Below, piece by piece: positions 10,276 to 17,724 of a stretch of DNA of 64,000 bases (within the stretch, counting starts at the first letter, position 1; the number at the start of each line of letters is the position of its first letter). Position numbers and translations under genes: made by a program. Origin of the DNA: CATOSD01 sp034422735 (GTDB taxonomy: Bacteria > Chloroflexota > Dehalococcoidia > Lucifugimonadales > CATOSD01); the NCBI GenBank assembly GCA_034422735.1, contig DAOUJL010000079.1, positions 66,064 through 130,063 on the forward strand. The letters run 5' to 3'. The notes beneath the pieces are model-generated. The model saw only the letters and a program-made list of their open reading frames with translations. It had not been told where the DNA came from and made no database searches.

Positions 10276-10962
10276 CTAACTCGGCTCAAGCGGCGGCAGC
10301 ACGCGCTTGATCCACTCGGTGGCGTCGTTTACCGTCCGCTGGGCGATTTCGTGGCCCATGGGGTACTCGTGGTATTCGGGCGCGTAGCCCTCCGCTTCCA
10401 GGAAGCTCACCGCCTCGCGCGCGGCGTCGATGCCTATCACCGCGTCGCGTGTGCCGTGCGCGACGAAGATGGGCTGGTCGCGCTTTTCGGGCAGCCTGCC
10501 GCGCAGGACATCGGGATCGGTCACCCTGCCGCTCAGCCCTAGTATGCCGCGGAACCTGCGCGGGTCGGGCAGCCCCACGCGGTAGCTCATCATGCAGCCC
10601 TGGGAGAACCCGCCGAGCACCAGGTTGCCCGGCTCGATGCGGTATGCTTCCATAACCTCGTCCAGCAGCGCGTCGATCAACTCCTCGGAAGCCTGCGCCT
10701 CCTCCGGTCCGCCCGCGCCGCCGGGCTGCGTCCAGGCGTAGCCCACCATGCCCGGGCCAAGCTGCACCTGCATGGGCGCGTTCGGGCAGATGTACACGTA
10801 GCCCCTGCTGTCGATGGCTGGAGTAAGACCCGCTAGGTCGCCCATGTGCGCGCCAAAGCCGTGCAGCAGCACAACCATGGGATAAATGGCGTCCGGGTCG
10901 TAGTCGTCCGGCTCAATCGCCAGGTAGGTCAGGGTGCTGCCCTGTCGTTCGAATGCGCGCAC
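10276..10962 (-). CDS. Alpha/beta hydrolase, phospholipase/carboxylesterase family
   Basis: A 228-residue esterase of the small carboxylesterase (YpfH/Acyl-protein thioesterase-like) family. The nucleophile elbow GGFSQGCMMSY gives the catalytic Ser, the Asp is in FVAHGTRDAVIGID and the His in EYPMGHEIA. The oxyanion segment is VLLHGFGAHMGDL. No signal peptide is present. It starts at GTG 10962, nine bases after GGAGGTGA. It is first gene of the operon with the Zn alcohol dehydrogenase and MaoC-like protein, so it may release an acid or alcohol that they process (inference). Confidence 0.9.
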   Translation of the reverse strand: MRAFERQGSTLTYLAIEPDDYDPDAIYPMVVLLHGFGAHMGDLAGLTPAIDSRGYVYICPNAPMQVQLGPGMVGYAWTQPGGAGGPEEAQASEELIDALLDEVMEAYRIEPGNLVLGGFSQGCMMSYRVGLPDPRRFRGILGLSGRVTDPDVLRGRLPEKRDQPIFVAHGTRDAVIGIDAAREAVSFLEAEGYAPEYHEYPMGHEIAQRTVNDATEWIKRVLPPLEPS

Positions 10963-11052
10963 GGTGCCTAATCACCTCCAGCGGGTCTCGTGCCGTACAG
11001 AGGTTATCGCTATACGCAGCCGATGACAAGCCTGCTGTCCATTAGGAAAGCC

Positions 11053-11580
11053 AGGCCTTTTCATTCCCCGTCGCGGCAACCTGCCGGCGGGCGAGGGCAA
11101 CGGCGTCACTTCCGCTTGTCACCACTCCCCCAACACCAACCCATTCGCGCCCACGTATCCCGAAAAAAGCGTCACTTTCCCGCGCCACCCGTTCCCATCC
11201 GTGCGCCATCCATTCTCACCCGCGTTCTACCAGTTCCCGTCCGTGCGCCATTTCTCCCCACAAATTCGAACTGCCCCTACAATCTCGCCAACCCTATTGA
11301 TTCTACAGCACGCACGTGCTATTTTCTACGTAGCAGTCGCCGCGGCGCCAGTTGTGGAGTAGGGGCGGAGCCTGCCCTGAACTTGCCGAATGGGTTTGAA
11401 ACCCGCCCGTTCCCCGCCCAAGATCACTGTCGCGTTCTGCGACATTTGGCGCAATGCGCGTGACGAACCTTAACAACTTGGCTCACAAGAAGTGACAATA
11501 GAATCGGACCGCCCAGCTACGGAATGGGCAGAATTGTGCAGAACTGAGCAGATTTTTCCGAGAGCCGCGCCCAAAGCCCT
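11053..11580 (+). repeat. Long interspersed repeat, copy 1 (about 528 bp)
   Basis: This stretch is nearly colinear with the reverse complement of 31861-32385 along its whole length, with scattered substitutions and a few small indels. Shared landmarks include AGGCCTTTTCATTC at one end, CGAAAAAAGCGTCACTTTCC, CAGCACxCACGTGCTATTTT, TTAACAACTTGGCTCACAAG, and GCAGATTTTTC near the other end. It contains an internal near-direct repeat, GTTCCCATCCGTGCGCCAT, 42 bases apart (11191 and 11233). No credible coding frame, transposase or terminal inverted repeat was recognised. It fills most of the gap between 10962 and 11819. Confidence 0.85.
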
Positions 11581-11585
11581 TCCGC

Positions 11586-11725
11586 TTGTCCCCTCTCCCT
11601 CGATGGGAGAGGGCTAGAGCCTGCCCCGTACTTGATGCGGGGGCGAGGGTGAAGACACGACCACAGCCGACGAATCTAAAGCCTCCATCCCGACCCTCTC
11701 TCCTGACCGGAGAGGGCAGAATGAA
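11586..11725. repeat. Dispersed palindromes flanking a CTTGATGCGGGGGCGAGGGTG spacer
   Basis: Two palindromes of the CCCTCTCC type, around CCCTCTCCCTCGATGGGAGA and CCTCTCTCCTGACCGGAGAGG, adjoin the end of the 528-bp repeat. The second is followed by AATGAAAAGGCTCTGG, which resembles the outer edge of both long repeats. The region is non-coding and appears to be a nest of repeat modules. Confidence 0.6.
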
Positions 11726-11751
11726 AAGGCTCTGGGTTGCGGGCGGCGTGC

Positions 11752-11781
11752 TTGCACTCCGTGACAGGCGTGGACTAGAAT
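11752..11781 (+). promoter_or_regulatory. Sigma70-type promoter for the gene at 11819
   Basis: TTGCAC (11752-11757) and TAGAAT (11776-11781) are separated by 18 bases. The predicted start is near 11788, which leaves a leader of about 30 bases before the ATG at 11819. Confidence 0.55.
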
Positions 11782-11818
11782 CGAGCCGAATCTTTGGAAC
11801 AGTTTTGAAGAGGATGGA

Positions 11819-12598
11819 ATGAGTAAACTGATCGACATGCTGGAGAGGGCGTCGTCTCCCTCGCAGACCCCGATGGGATTCGGCCCCGCCTCGCGCCGCG
11901 CCGACGAGAGACCGGCGCTCGCGGTCGTTGGCCGCGTGCTCGCTTCCGACCTGGAGGCAGATTCGGGCCTGGTGCGGACGGACGTTGAAGCGGTGCTGGT
12001 GGAGGTGCACGCGAGCGCCCGCAAGGAGTCGCTCGACGCGGCATTCGACGCCCTGGATGGCAAGCTGTGGGGCCTGAGCGTAGACGAGCGCGTAGGCTTG
12101 GAGATCGTGGAGGCCGCCAGGGAGCGAGGCTGCGATTTCGTGGCGTTGGACACTCTCGGCGCGCCCGCGTCGCTGCTGAGCGAAGAAGACCTGGGCAAGC
12201 TGGTGACGGTGGAGGGCGACCTGGACGAGCGCACCGCGGGGGCGATTCGCAGCCTCTCGTTCGACGGCGCGCTGTACCATCCGCCGGAAAGCCTGTCGCC
12301 TCTCAGCCTGGGGCGTCTGATCGCCGTCCAGCGCGCACACCGGCTGCTGGGCAACCCGTTCCTGGTCAGGGCCTACGGCGAGCTGTCGAAGCCTGACCTG
12401 AAGGAGCTTCGAGACGCGGGCATAGCGGGCATCGTGGTGGAGCTTTCCCAGTCAGATGCGATCGCCGCCATGCGGGAGAGCATTCGCAACCTGCCCAGAA
12501 GCAGGCCAAGGAAGAACCAGAGGCGAAACGTCGCGCCGCTAGTGCCCTCCGTACAGCCGGGACAAGTAGAGGCCGACGACTACGACGACGAGGAGTGA
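11819..12598 (+). CDS. Conserved-looking hypothetical protein, soluble
   Basis: A 259-residue acidic protein of unrecognised family, starting ATG at 11819 with a promoter about 40 bases upstream. It has alternating alpha/beta character: ALAVVGRVLASDLEAD, AVLVEVHA, CDFVALDTLGAPASLLSEE, and near the end GIAGIVVELSQSDAIAAMRE. This pattern could be a partial TIM-barrel or a similar fold, but no catalytic motif is clear. The C-terminus is a basic patch (RSRPRKNQRRN) followed by an acidic tail (DDYDDEE). No signal peptide or membrane segment is present. Codon use matches its neighbours, so it is a real gene. It ends eight bases before the convergent phosphoesterase gene. Confidence 0.7.
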   Translation: MSKLIDMLERASSPSQTPMGFGPASRRADERPALAVVGRVLASDLEADSGLVRTDVEAVLVEVHASARKESLDAAFDALDGKLWGLSVDERVGLEIVEAARERGCDFVALDTLGAPASLLSEEDLGKLVTVEGDLDERTAGAIRSLSFDGALYHPPESLSPLSLGRLIAVQRAHRLLGNPFLVRAYGELSKPDLKELRDAGIAGIVVELSQSDAIAAMRESIRNLPRSRPRKNQRRNVAPLVPSVQPGQVEADDYDDEE

Positions 12599-12606
12599 CT
12601 GCGCGG

Positions 12607-13338
12607 CTAGCGCCCCAGCGGCAGCCTGTCGATCAGGTACTGCGGCAGGTCGTGGCCGCGCATCTTCTCCTGCGTCGCCTCGATGTCGTACTCGACCCTG
12701 TGGTGCGTCACCGTTGACGCATCGGAGTCGTACACCGCGTAGCTCGCGGTGGGATCGCCGTCGCGGGGCTGCCCGACCGAACCGGGGTTCACGATCACCT
12801 GCTCCTCGCCCAGCGCAACCGGCGAATCCAGCGGAAACTGCAAAAACTCGGCTCCCTGCGCGGCGGGCCGGCAGATGAACGGGACGTGCGAGTGGCCCAC
12901 CAGGCACCAGTAGGTGTCGAAGTGGTTGAAGCTGGCAACGGCCGCCTGCACCGTCACGACGTACTCCCAGATGGGGTCGCGAGGGCTGCCGTGGACTACG
13001 GTGAACTCGTCCAGCTCGAGGCGCAGCTCCAGGCTGGCGAGGTGCTCGGCCTGCTCAGCGGACAGTTGGCCGGCTGTCCAGCGGTTGGCGGCCGCGGCGT
13101 AGGGATTGAATGCCTCCAGGCTCAGCTTGCCAATGGCGGCGAGGTCGTGGTTTCCTGCGACGGCCCGCAGGTCGTGCCGGAGCAGGAGGTCGATGCAGGG
13201 ACCGGGATCCGGGCCGTAGCCGACGACGTCGCCCAGAGACCACACCTGGTCGAACCCGCCCCTGGATTGTGCGTCGCTTAGCACGCTCTCCAGCGCCTCC
13301 AGATTGCTGTGGATGTCCGAAACTATGAGCGCCCGCAT
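12607..13338 (-). CDS. Metallophosphoesterase (calcineurin-like)
   Basis: A 243-residue phosphoesterase with a complete dinuclear metal set: SDIHSNLEAL, GDVVGYGPDPG, AGNHDLAA, VVHGSPRDP and VGHSHVPF, ending with NPGSVGQPRDGDP. It belongs to the YfcE/diadenosine-tetraphosphatase-like group of small cytoplasmic phosphodiesterases; the substrate is not known. The ATG at 13338 is preceded by GGAG at good spacing. It is transcribed away from the tsaE promoter, and the two genes are separated by 107 bases. Confidence 0.88.
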   Translation of the reverse strand: MRALIVSDIHSNLEALESVLSDAQSRGGFDQVWSLGDVVGYGPDPGPCIDLLLRHDLRAVAGNHDLAAIGKLSLEAFNPYAAAANRWTAGQLSAEQAEHLASLELRLELDEFTVVHGSPRDPIWEYVVTVQAAVASFNHFDTYWCLVGHSHVPFICRPAAQGAEFLQFPLDSPVALGEEQVIVNPGSVGQPRDGDPTASYAVYDSDASTVTHHRVEYDIEATQEKMRGHDLPQYLIDRLPLGR

Positions 13339-13351
13339 TCGTTTCTCCGAC

Positions 13352-13381
13352 TTGAGGTTGCCGCCTGTCCGAAAATATAAT
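13352..13381 (+). promoter_or_regulatory. Promoter of the tsaE-tsaB-ndk operon
   Basis: TTGAGG (13352-13357), an 18-base spacer, and a perfect TATAAT (13376-13381). The predicted start is near 13388, giving a leader of about 58 bases. Confidence 0.65.
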
Positions 13382-13445
13382 ACTACGTTGGAGTGAGTGG
13401 TGCGGGGGCGCTCGATGGATTGTCGGCACGGAATCGGCAGATGGA

Positions 13446-13949
13446 GTGGCCGGGATTTTGGACGACAACGCGAAAACGACCATAGTCAGCGGCTCGCCCG
13501 AGCACACGCGGGCCATCGGCAGGGCGCTCGGCGAGAGCGCGGAGCCGGGCGACGTGTTCCTGCTCGCCGGAGAACTGGGCGCGGGCAAGACGTGCCTCAC
13601 CCAGGGCGTGCTCTGGGGGCTTGGCGGCGACGAGTACGCCAGAAGCCCCACGTTCGTGCTGGTCTCGCAGTACCGGGCGCGCCTGACGCTGCACCACGTG
13701 GACCTGTACCGGCTGGACTCGTTCACCGAAGTCGACGGCCTGGAGCTGGACGAGTACCTCTACGGCGACGGGCTCTGCGTGGTGGAGTGGGCCGACAAAG
13801 CGGACGGCATGTTTCCGGATGACAGCCTCCTCATCCGGCTGGACGTTACGGGCGAGTCCACGCGCCGCATCACGTTCGAGCCGCCGCCACAGCGGGCGGA
13901 GTGGCTGGCGAACGCGCTGAGCGGGGTGAAAGTGTGGAGCTGTCAATAG
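13446..13949 (+). CDS. tsaE: TsaE, ATPase of the t6A tRNA modification complex
   Basis: A 167-residue P-loop ATPase that works with TsaB and TsaD to place the threonylcarbamoyl group on A37 of ANN-decoding tRNAs. The Walker A motif is LAGELGAGKTCLTQG. The TsaE signature SPTFVLVSQY and the HHVDLYRLD stretch follow, and the Walker-B-like CVVEWADK is present. The start is taken at GTG 13446 because no better start with a ribosome site is visible; the first dozen residues are uncertain. It overlaps the next gene, tsaB, by 16 bases, which indicates translational coupling. Confidence 0.93.
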   Translation: MAGILDDNAKTTIVSGSPEHTRAIGRALGESAEPGDVFLLAGELGAGKTCLTQGVLWGLGGDEYARSPTFVLVSQYRARLTLHHVDLYRLDSFTEVDGLELDEYLYGDGLCVVEWADKADGMFPDDSLLIRLDVTGESTRRITFEPPPQRAEWLANALSGVKVWSCQ

Positions 13950-14614
13950 ACACGTCGACAACCTGCGCCGCCGTCGGGTTGTCGGACCGCGGCGAGTTCA
14001 TCGCGGAGCACCGATGGCGGTCGCGGCAGAACCACTGCGTCGAGCTGGTGCCGGCTATCCGGGAGCTTATGCGGCGCTCCGGTGTGGACGTGGGCAATGT
14101 AGAGGCGGTGTTCGTCGCCAGAGGACCGGGCGGATTCAGCGCGCTGCGCGTGGGCATGAGCGCGGCCAAGGCGCTGTCCGCAGCGCTCGACGTGCCGCTG
14201 GTGGCGGTCAACACGCTGGACGTGGAGGCCGCGCCGTACCTGCCGCTGGGATCGCCGGTGGCCGCCGTGATGCCGGCGGGCCGCAATCGGCTGTACCTGG
14301 GAAGCTACGCCGTTTCCGAGGAAGACGAGCCGGCGTCATACAGCGTCATTCAGACTGACGAACTCGCGGCGCTGCTGTCCCCCGGCGTCGTGGTGTGCGG
14401 TGAGGCGGCGGAGGCGTGTGTGGATGCGTCCGAGGTCGCGGGCGCGCGGGTGGCGGCTCTGTCTCCTCCCACGCGAGGCGCGGCGTCCCTGGCGCGACTG
14501 GCATACGCGCGGCTGGAGCGCGGCTGCATCGACGACCGCGCCGCGCTACAGCCACTGTACCTGCGGAGCGCGCAGGTGGAGATGGCCCGGCGCACATGGG
14601 GCGCGGCAAGTTAG
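13934..14614 (+). CDS. tsaB: TsaB, t6A tRNA modification scaffold protein
   Basis: A roughly 226-residue ASKHA-fold protein of the Kae1/TsaD superfamily. It starts at GTG 13934 with the typical opening VELSIDTSTTCAAVGL, and GVDVGNVEAVFVARGPGGFS-like sequence gives the TsaB signature GPGGFSALRVGMSAAKAL. TsaB dimerises with TsaD and recruits TsaE; it has no full catalytic site. A longer start at GTG 13901 is possible but adds residues unlike the family. It overlaps tsaE and is followed after 38 bases by ndk. Confidence 0.92.
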   Translation: MELSIDTSTTCAAVGLSDRGEFIAEHRWRSRQNHCVELVPAIRELMRRSGVDVGNVEAVFVARGPGGFSALRVGMSAAKALSAALDVPLVAVNTLDVEAAPYLPLGSPVAAVMPAGRNRLYLGSYAVSEEDEPASYSVIQTDELAALLSPGVVVCGEAAEACVDASEVAGARVAALSPPTRGAASLARLAYARLERGCIDDRAALQPLYLRSAQVEMARRTWGAAS

Positions 14615-14652
14615 CTGCGCTCAATACTGGTAACCGATAGGAGATTACGGAA

Positions 14653-15105
14653 TTGGAACGGACGCTCGTACTACTGAAGCCCGACGCCCTGCAGAGGGCG
14701 CTTGTGGGTGAAATCGTGTCCCGCCTGGAGCGGAAGGGGCTGCGCTTCGCGGCGATGAAGCTGATGCGCGTCAGCGAGGATCTGGCGCACAGGCACTACG
14801 GCGAGCATGAAGGCAAGCCATTCTTCGGGGATCTGGTCTCTTTCATCACGTCGGGGCCGGTTCTGGCGATGATAGTAGAAGGGGACAACGCCGTGGCCCT
14901 GGTGCGCGGCCTGATGGGCGCCACCAACCCCGCCGAGGCATCGCCGGGCACGATACGCGGCGACCTGGGGATCGCGATTGGAATGAACCTGATCCACGGG
15001 TCGGACTCGCCGGAGTCGGCCGCCCGTGAGACCGCGCTGTTCTTCGGGGAAGGCGAGGCGTTGGACTACGAGCGCGACCTGGACAGGTGGATTACAGAAG
15101 CCTGA
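14653..15105 (+). CDS. ndk: Nucleoside diphosphate kinase
   Basis: A 150-residue enzyme that transfers the gamma phosphate between nucleoside triphosphates and diphosphates through a phospho-histidine. The opening ERTLVLLKPDALQR and the active-site segment IHGSDSPESA, with its catalytic His, are present. The length is that of a normal hexameric or tetrameric bacterial NDK. It starts at TTG 14653, nine bases after AGGAG. The last 14 bases overlap the 3' end of the convergent rsfS. Confidence 0.96.
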   Translation: MERTLVLLKPDALQRALVGEIVSRLERKGLRFAAMKLMRVSEDLAHRHYGEHEGKPFFGDLVSFITSGPVLAMIVEGDNAVALVRGLMGATNPAEASPGTIRGDLGIAIGMNLIHGSDSPESAARETALFFGEGEALDYERDLDRWITEA

Positions 15106-15454
15106 CGACCTCGACCGCCCGGGACCAGGCGCCCTCCACGTCGTAGAACTCGCGCTCCTCCGGCCCGAACAGGTGGACGATGACGTCGCCGTAGTCCTGC
15201 AGTATCCAGCCGGAGGCGGGCGCGCCCTCGCGGTGATGCAGTACCGCGCCGGATGCCTCCAGCGCGGCCTCGATGGCCTCGGATATGTCGCGTAGCTGGC
15301 GAGTAGACTCGCCGGTCAGTATGATGAAGTAGTCGGCGAAATCGCTGAGTCCCCGGATGTCCAGCATCAGGATGTCCGACGCCAGCCGGTCGGACGCGGT
15401 ATCGACCGCGATGCGGGCGTAGTCGGCGGGATCCGTAAGCGCGTCTTGATTCAT
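15092..15454 (-). CDS. rsfS: Ribosome silencing factor RsfS
   Basis: A 120-residue RsfS/Iojap/DUF143 protein that binds ribosomal protein uL14 and blocks subunit joining during starvation. Family motifs present are ILMLDIRGLSDFADYFIILTG, ESTRQLRDISEAIE, EGAPASGWILQDYGDVIVHLF and REFYDVEGAW. Full length. The ATG at 15454 lies six bases after a perfect TATAAT -10, so transcription should begin at or next to the start codon and the message is predicted to be leaderless. Its 3' end overlaps ndk. Confidence 0.95.
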   Translation of the reverse strand: MNQDALTDPADYARIAVDTASDRLASDILMLDIRGLSDFADYFIILTGESTRQLRDISEAIEAALEASGAVLHHREGAPASGWILQDYGDVIVHLFGPEEREFYDVEGAWSRAVEVVRLL

Positions 15455-15460
15455 GCGCGG

Positions 15461-15489
15461 ATTATAGAGTGAGACCCCGGTATGGTCAA
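15461..15489 (-). promoter_or_regulatory. Promoter of rsfS, leaderless architecture
   Basis: On the minus strand, TTGACC (15489-15484), a 17-base spacer, and TATAAT (15466-15461) precede the ATG at 15454 by six bases. This is one of the best consensus promoters in the window, and it places +1 at the start codon. Confidence 0.75.
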
Positions 15490-15517
15490 CGCGATGTTCG
15501 CGCGCCTGAGTGCGCTT

Positions 15518-15526
15518 TGCTACAAT
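15518..15526 (+). promoter_or_regulatory. Extended -10 promoter of mnmA
   Basis: The extended element TGCTACAAT (-10 TACAAT at 15521-15526) lies about 58 bases before the mnmA ATG. No good -35 is seen. The same TGCTA-x-AAT element occurs before rnpB and the corrinoid gene at 31674. Confidence 0.5.
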
Positions 15527-15584
15527 TGTCTATGCTCTGTGGAGACTTTCCGGCATTGCCGGACGGGGCGGAATCGAGGCTCGA

Positions 15585-16682
15585 ATGACTGACAAGGGAA
15601 GGGTCGTCGTCGCTATGAGCGGGGGTGTGGACTCCTCCGTCGCCGCGCTGCTGCTCAAGCGGCAGGGCTTCGACGTCGTGGGCGTCACCATGCGGCTGTG
15701 GTCGGTGGAGGATCCCAACGCCCCCGCGCTGAACAAGCGCTGCTGCTCGGTGGAGGACGTGGACGACGCCCGCCGCGTGTGCCAGGTCATCGGCGCGCCG
15801 CACTACGTGATGAACTTCGAGCGCGAGTTCCAGCAGCACGTCATCGACTACTTCGTTCGCGAGTACGACCGCGGCCGCACGCCCCACCCCTGCCTGGCCT
15901 GCAACGACAGGATCAAGTTCGACTTCCTGCTGCGCCGGGCGATGTTCCTGGGCGCCGACTACGTGGCCACCGGCCACTACGCCCGCATACGGCGCGGCGA
16001 GGACGGCTACCGGCTGCTGACGGGCGCCGACGGGAGCAAAGACCAGTCCTACGTCCTGTTCACGCTCCGACAGCGTGAGTTGGAGCGGCTGCTTCTGCCG
16101 GTTGGCGAGTACCCCAAGAGCGAGGTGCGCGACCTGGCGGCGGAGGCGGGTCTGCCGGTGGCGGACAAGCCCGACAGCCAGGAGATCTGCTTCATACCGT
16201 CCGGAGATTACCGCAAGTTCGTTGGGGAGCGCACCAAGCCGAGGGCGGGCGAGATGGTGTCCACCTCTGGTGAGGTGCTCGGCGAGCATCCCGGAATCCA
16301 GTTCTTCACCATCGGCCAGCGCAGGCGGCTGGGACTCCAGGGCAACACCGGCGCGCCGATGTACGTCGTGGAGATAGACACCGACTCGAACCGCGTGGTG
16401 CTTGGCCGAGAGGACGACCTGCTGAGGCGGTCGTTCTGGGCGTCCAGGGTCAATTTTACGGCTGGTGAGACTCCCTCCGGCCCCCTCGCCGTCGATGCCA
16501 AAATACGCTACAAGTCGGGGCGGGCCGCCGCGTCCATCGTGCCCCACGGTGACTGGGCAGAAATCTGTTTCGACACGCCCCAGCGGGCGGTCACTCCCGG
16601 GCAGGCGGTGGTATTCTACCGCGGCGACGAGGTGCTGGGCGGCGGCATAATCGAGCTGGAGCCGCCGAGCGTTGCCGCGTGA
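15585..16682 (+). CDS. mnmA: tRNA-specific 2-thiouridylase MnmA
   Basis: A 365-residue enzyme that adds sulfur to U34 of Lys, Glu and Gln tRNAs using ATP and a persulfide carrier. The PP-loop AMSGGVDSSVAALLL, the first catalytic Cys in HPCLACNDRIKF, and the second in DSQEICFIPSGDY are all present, as are ATGHYAR and the C-terminal barrel. The start at ATG 15585 fits the family N-terminus better than an in-frame start at 15510, which would lie upstream of the predicted -10. The 3' end overlaps the RNase HII fusion gene by 11 bases. Confidence 0.95.
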   Translation: MTDKGRVVVAMSGGVDSSVAALLLKRQGFDVVGVTMRLWSVEDPNAPALNKRCCSVEDVDDARRVCQVIGAPHYVMNFEREFQQHVIDYFVREYDRGRTPHPCLACNDRIKFDFLLRRAMFLGADYVATGHYARIRRGEDGYRLLTGADGSKDQSYVLFTLRQRELERLLLPVGEYPKSEVRDLAAEAGLPVADKPDSQEICFIPSGDYRKFVGERTKPRAGEMVSTSGEVLGEHPGIQFFTIGQRRRLGLQGNTGAPMYVVEIDTDSNRVVLGREDDLLRRSFWASRVNFTAGETPSGPLAVDAKIRYKSGRAAASIVPHGDWAEICFDTPQRAVTPGQAVVFYRGDEVLGGGIIELEPPSVAA

Positions 16683-17700
16683 CCTCGGCCCGCGCCAGGC
16701 CGCCAGGCAGCAGAAGCCGACGCTTGCGCACGAGCAACGGCTGCGAGAGCAGGGCATCTGGCCCGTCGCCGGGCTGGACGAGGCCGGACGCGGCTCCATA
16801 GCCGGACCGGTCACCGCCGGGGTAGTGGTGCTTCCTCCGGACGTGCCGGACTGCCAGGACGCCCCGATACGCGACAGCAAGCGGCTCACACCCGCTCAGC
16901 GGGAGCGGGCGCTGCGGCACATCGAGTCCATCGCGCTCGCGGTGGGCGTCGGCCACTGCTCCGCACCTGAAATCGACGAGATGGGCATCGCGCCCGCGAC
17001 GCGCGTCGCCATGAAGCGGGCGCTGGAGGCGCTCTCGCTGGAGCCGTCGTATCTGCTGCTGGACGCCTTCCCCCTGCCCGGGGTCGCCACGCCCCAGCTC
17101 GCCATAGTGCGCGGCGACGCGACCTGCATGTCCATCGCCGCCGCGTCCATTGTCGCCAAGGTTGCGCGGGATCGGCACATGGCCGAGCAGGACGAGCGGA
17201 TTCCGGGCTACGGGTTCGCCCGCCACAAGGGCTACGGCACCGCCGAGCACATTCGGAACCTGGAGCGGCTGGGGCCTAGCTCCATACACCGGCGCACCTT
17301 CGCGCCCCTGAAGCTCACTCTGGCGCTCAGCCAGGAGACGCCCAGGCAGGGGCTTGGGAAAACCGGCGAGGAACTGGCGCGCCGGCGACTGGTGGAGGAC
17401 GGGCGCGCCGTCCTGGCCGCCAACTTCCGCACACGCAGCGGGGAGATCGACCTCGTTACCGAGAAGGACGGCGTGGTGGCGTTCGTCGAAGTCCGTGCGA
17501 AGCGCGGGACGGCGTTCGGCACGCCGGAGGAATCGCTCACAAGGCGCAAGCTGGCCCGTATGGTGAGGTGCGCCCACGAGTTTCTGGCCGAGCGGCGCTG
17601 GCAGAACCGCCCCTGGCGCATCGACGTGGTGGCCGTAGAGATGGACAGGTCGGGCAGGCTGCGGCGCGTCGAAGTGCTCGAGAACGCCGTGGAGGGATGA
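16672..17700 (+). CDS. rnhB: Fusion of ribonuclease HII and YraN-type (UPF0102) endonuclease-fold domain
   Basis: One uninterrupted 342-residue frame joins two families. Residues about 30-215 are RNase HII: GLDEAGRGSIAGPV with the D-E pair, DSKRLTP, LLLDAF, ASIVAKVARDRHM and GYGTAEH. It removes ribonucleotides from RNA-DNA hybrids. Residues about 226-342 are YraN/UPF0102, a predicted restriction-endonuclease fold: GKTGEELARRRL, SGEIDLVTEKDGVVAFVEVR with the D-x(n)-E-x-R core, and PWRIDVVAVE. The linker between them is short. rnhB and yraN are often neighbours, so the fusion supports a shared role in DNA repair or replication (inference). It starts at TTG 16672, overlapping mnmA. Confidence 0.92.
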   Translation: MPRDLGPRQAARQQKPTLAHEQRLREQGIWPVAGLDEAGRGSIAGPVTAGVVVLPPDVPDCQDAPIRDSKRLTPAQRERALRHIESIALAVGVGHCSAPEIDEMGIAPATRVAMKRALEALSLEPSYLLLDAFPLPGVATPQLAIVRGDATCMSIAAASIVAKVARDRHMAEQDERIPGYGFARHKGYGTAEHIRNLERLGPSSIHRRTFAPLKLTLALSQETPRQGLGKTGEELARRRLVEDGRAVLAANFRTRSGEIDLVTEKDGVVAFVEVRAKRGTAFGTPEESLTRRKLARMVRCAHEFLAERRWQNRPWRIDVVAVEMDRSGRLRRVEVLENAVEG

Positions 17701-17724
17701 CTGTGCAGCCCGGGCGGCCCTCGC

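Noticed and set aside
10990..11463. 157-codon ORF within the long repeat
   Set aside because: The corresponding frame in copy 2 is broken by indels, and the translation is Arg/Pro/Ser-rich without a fold-like pattern.
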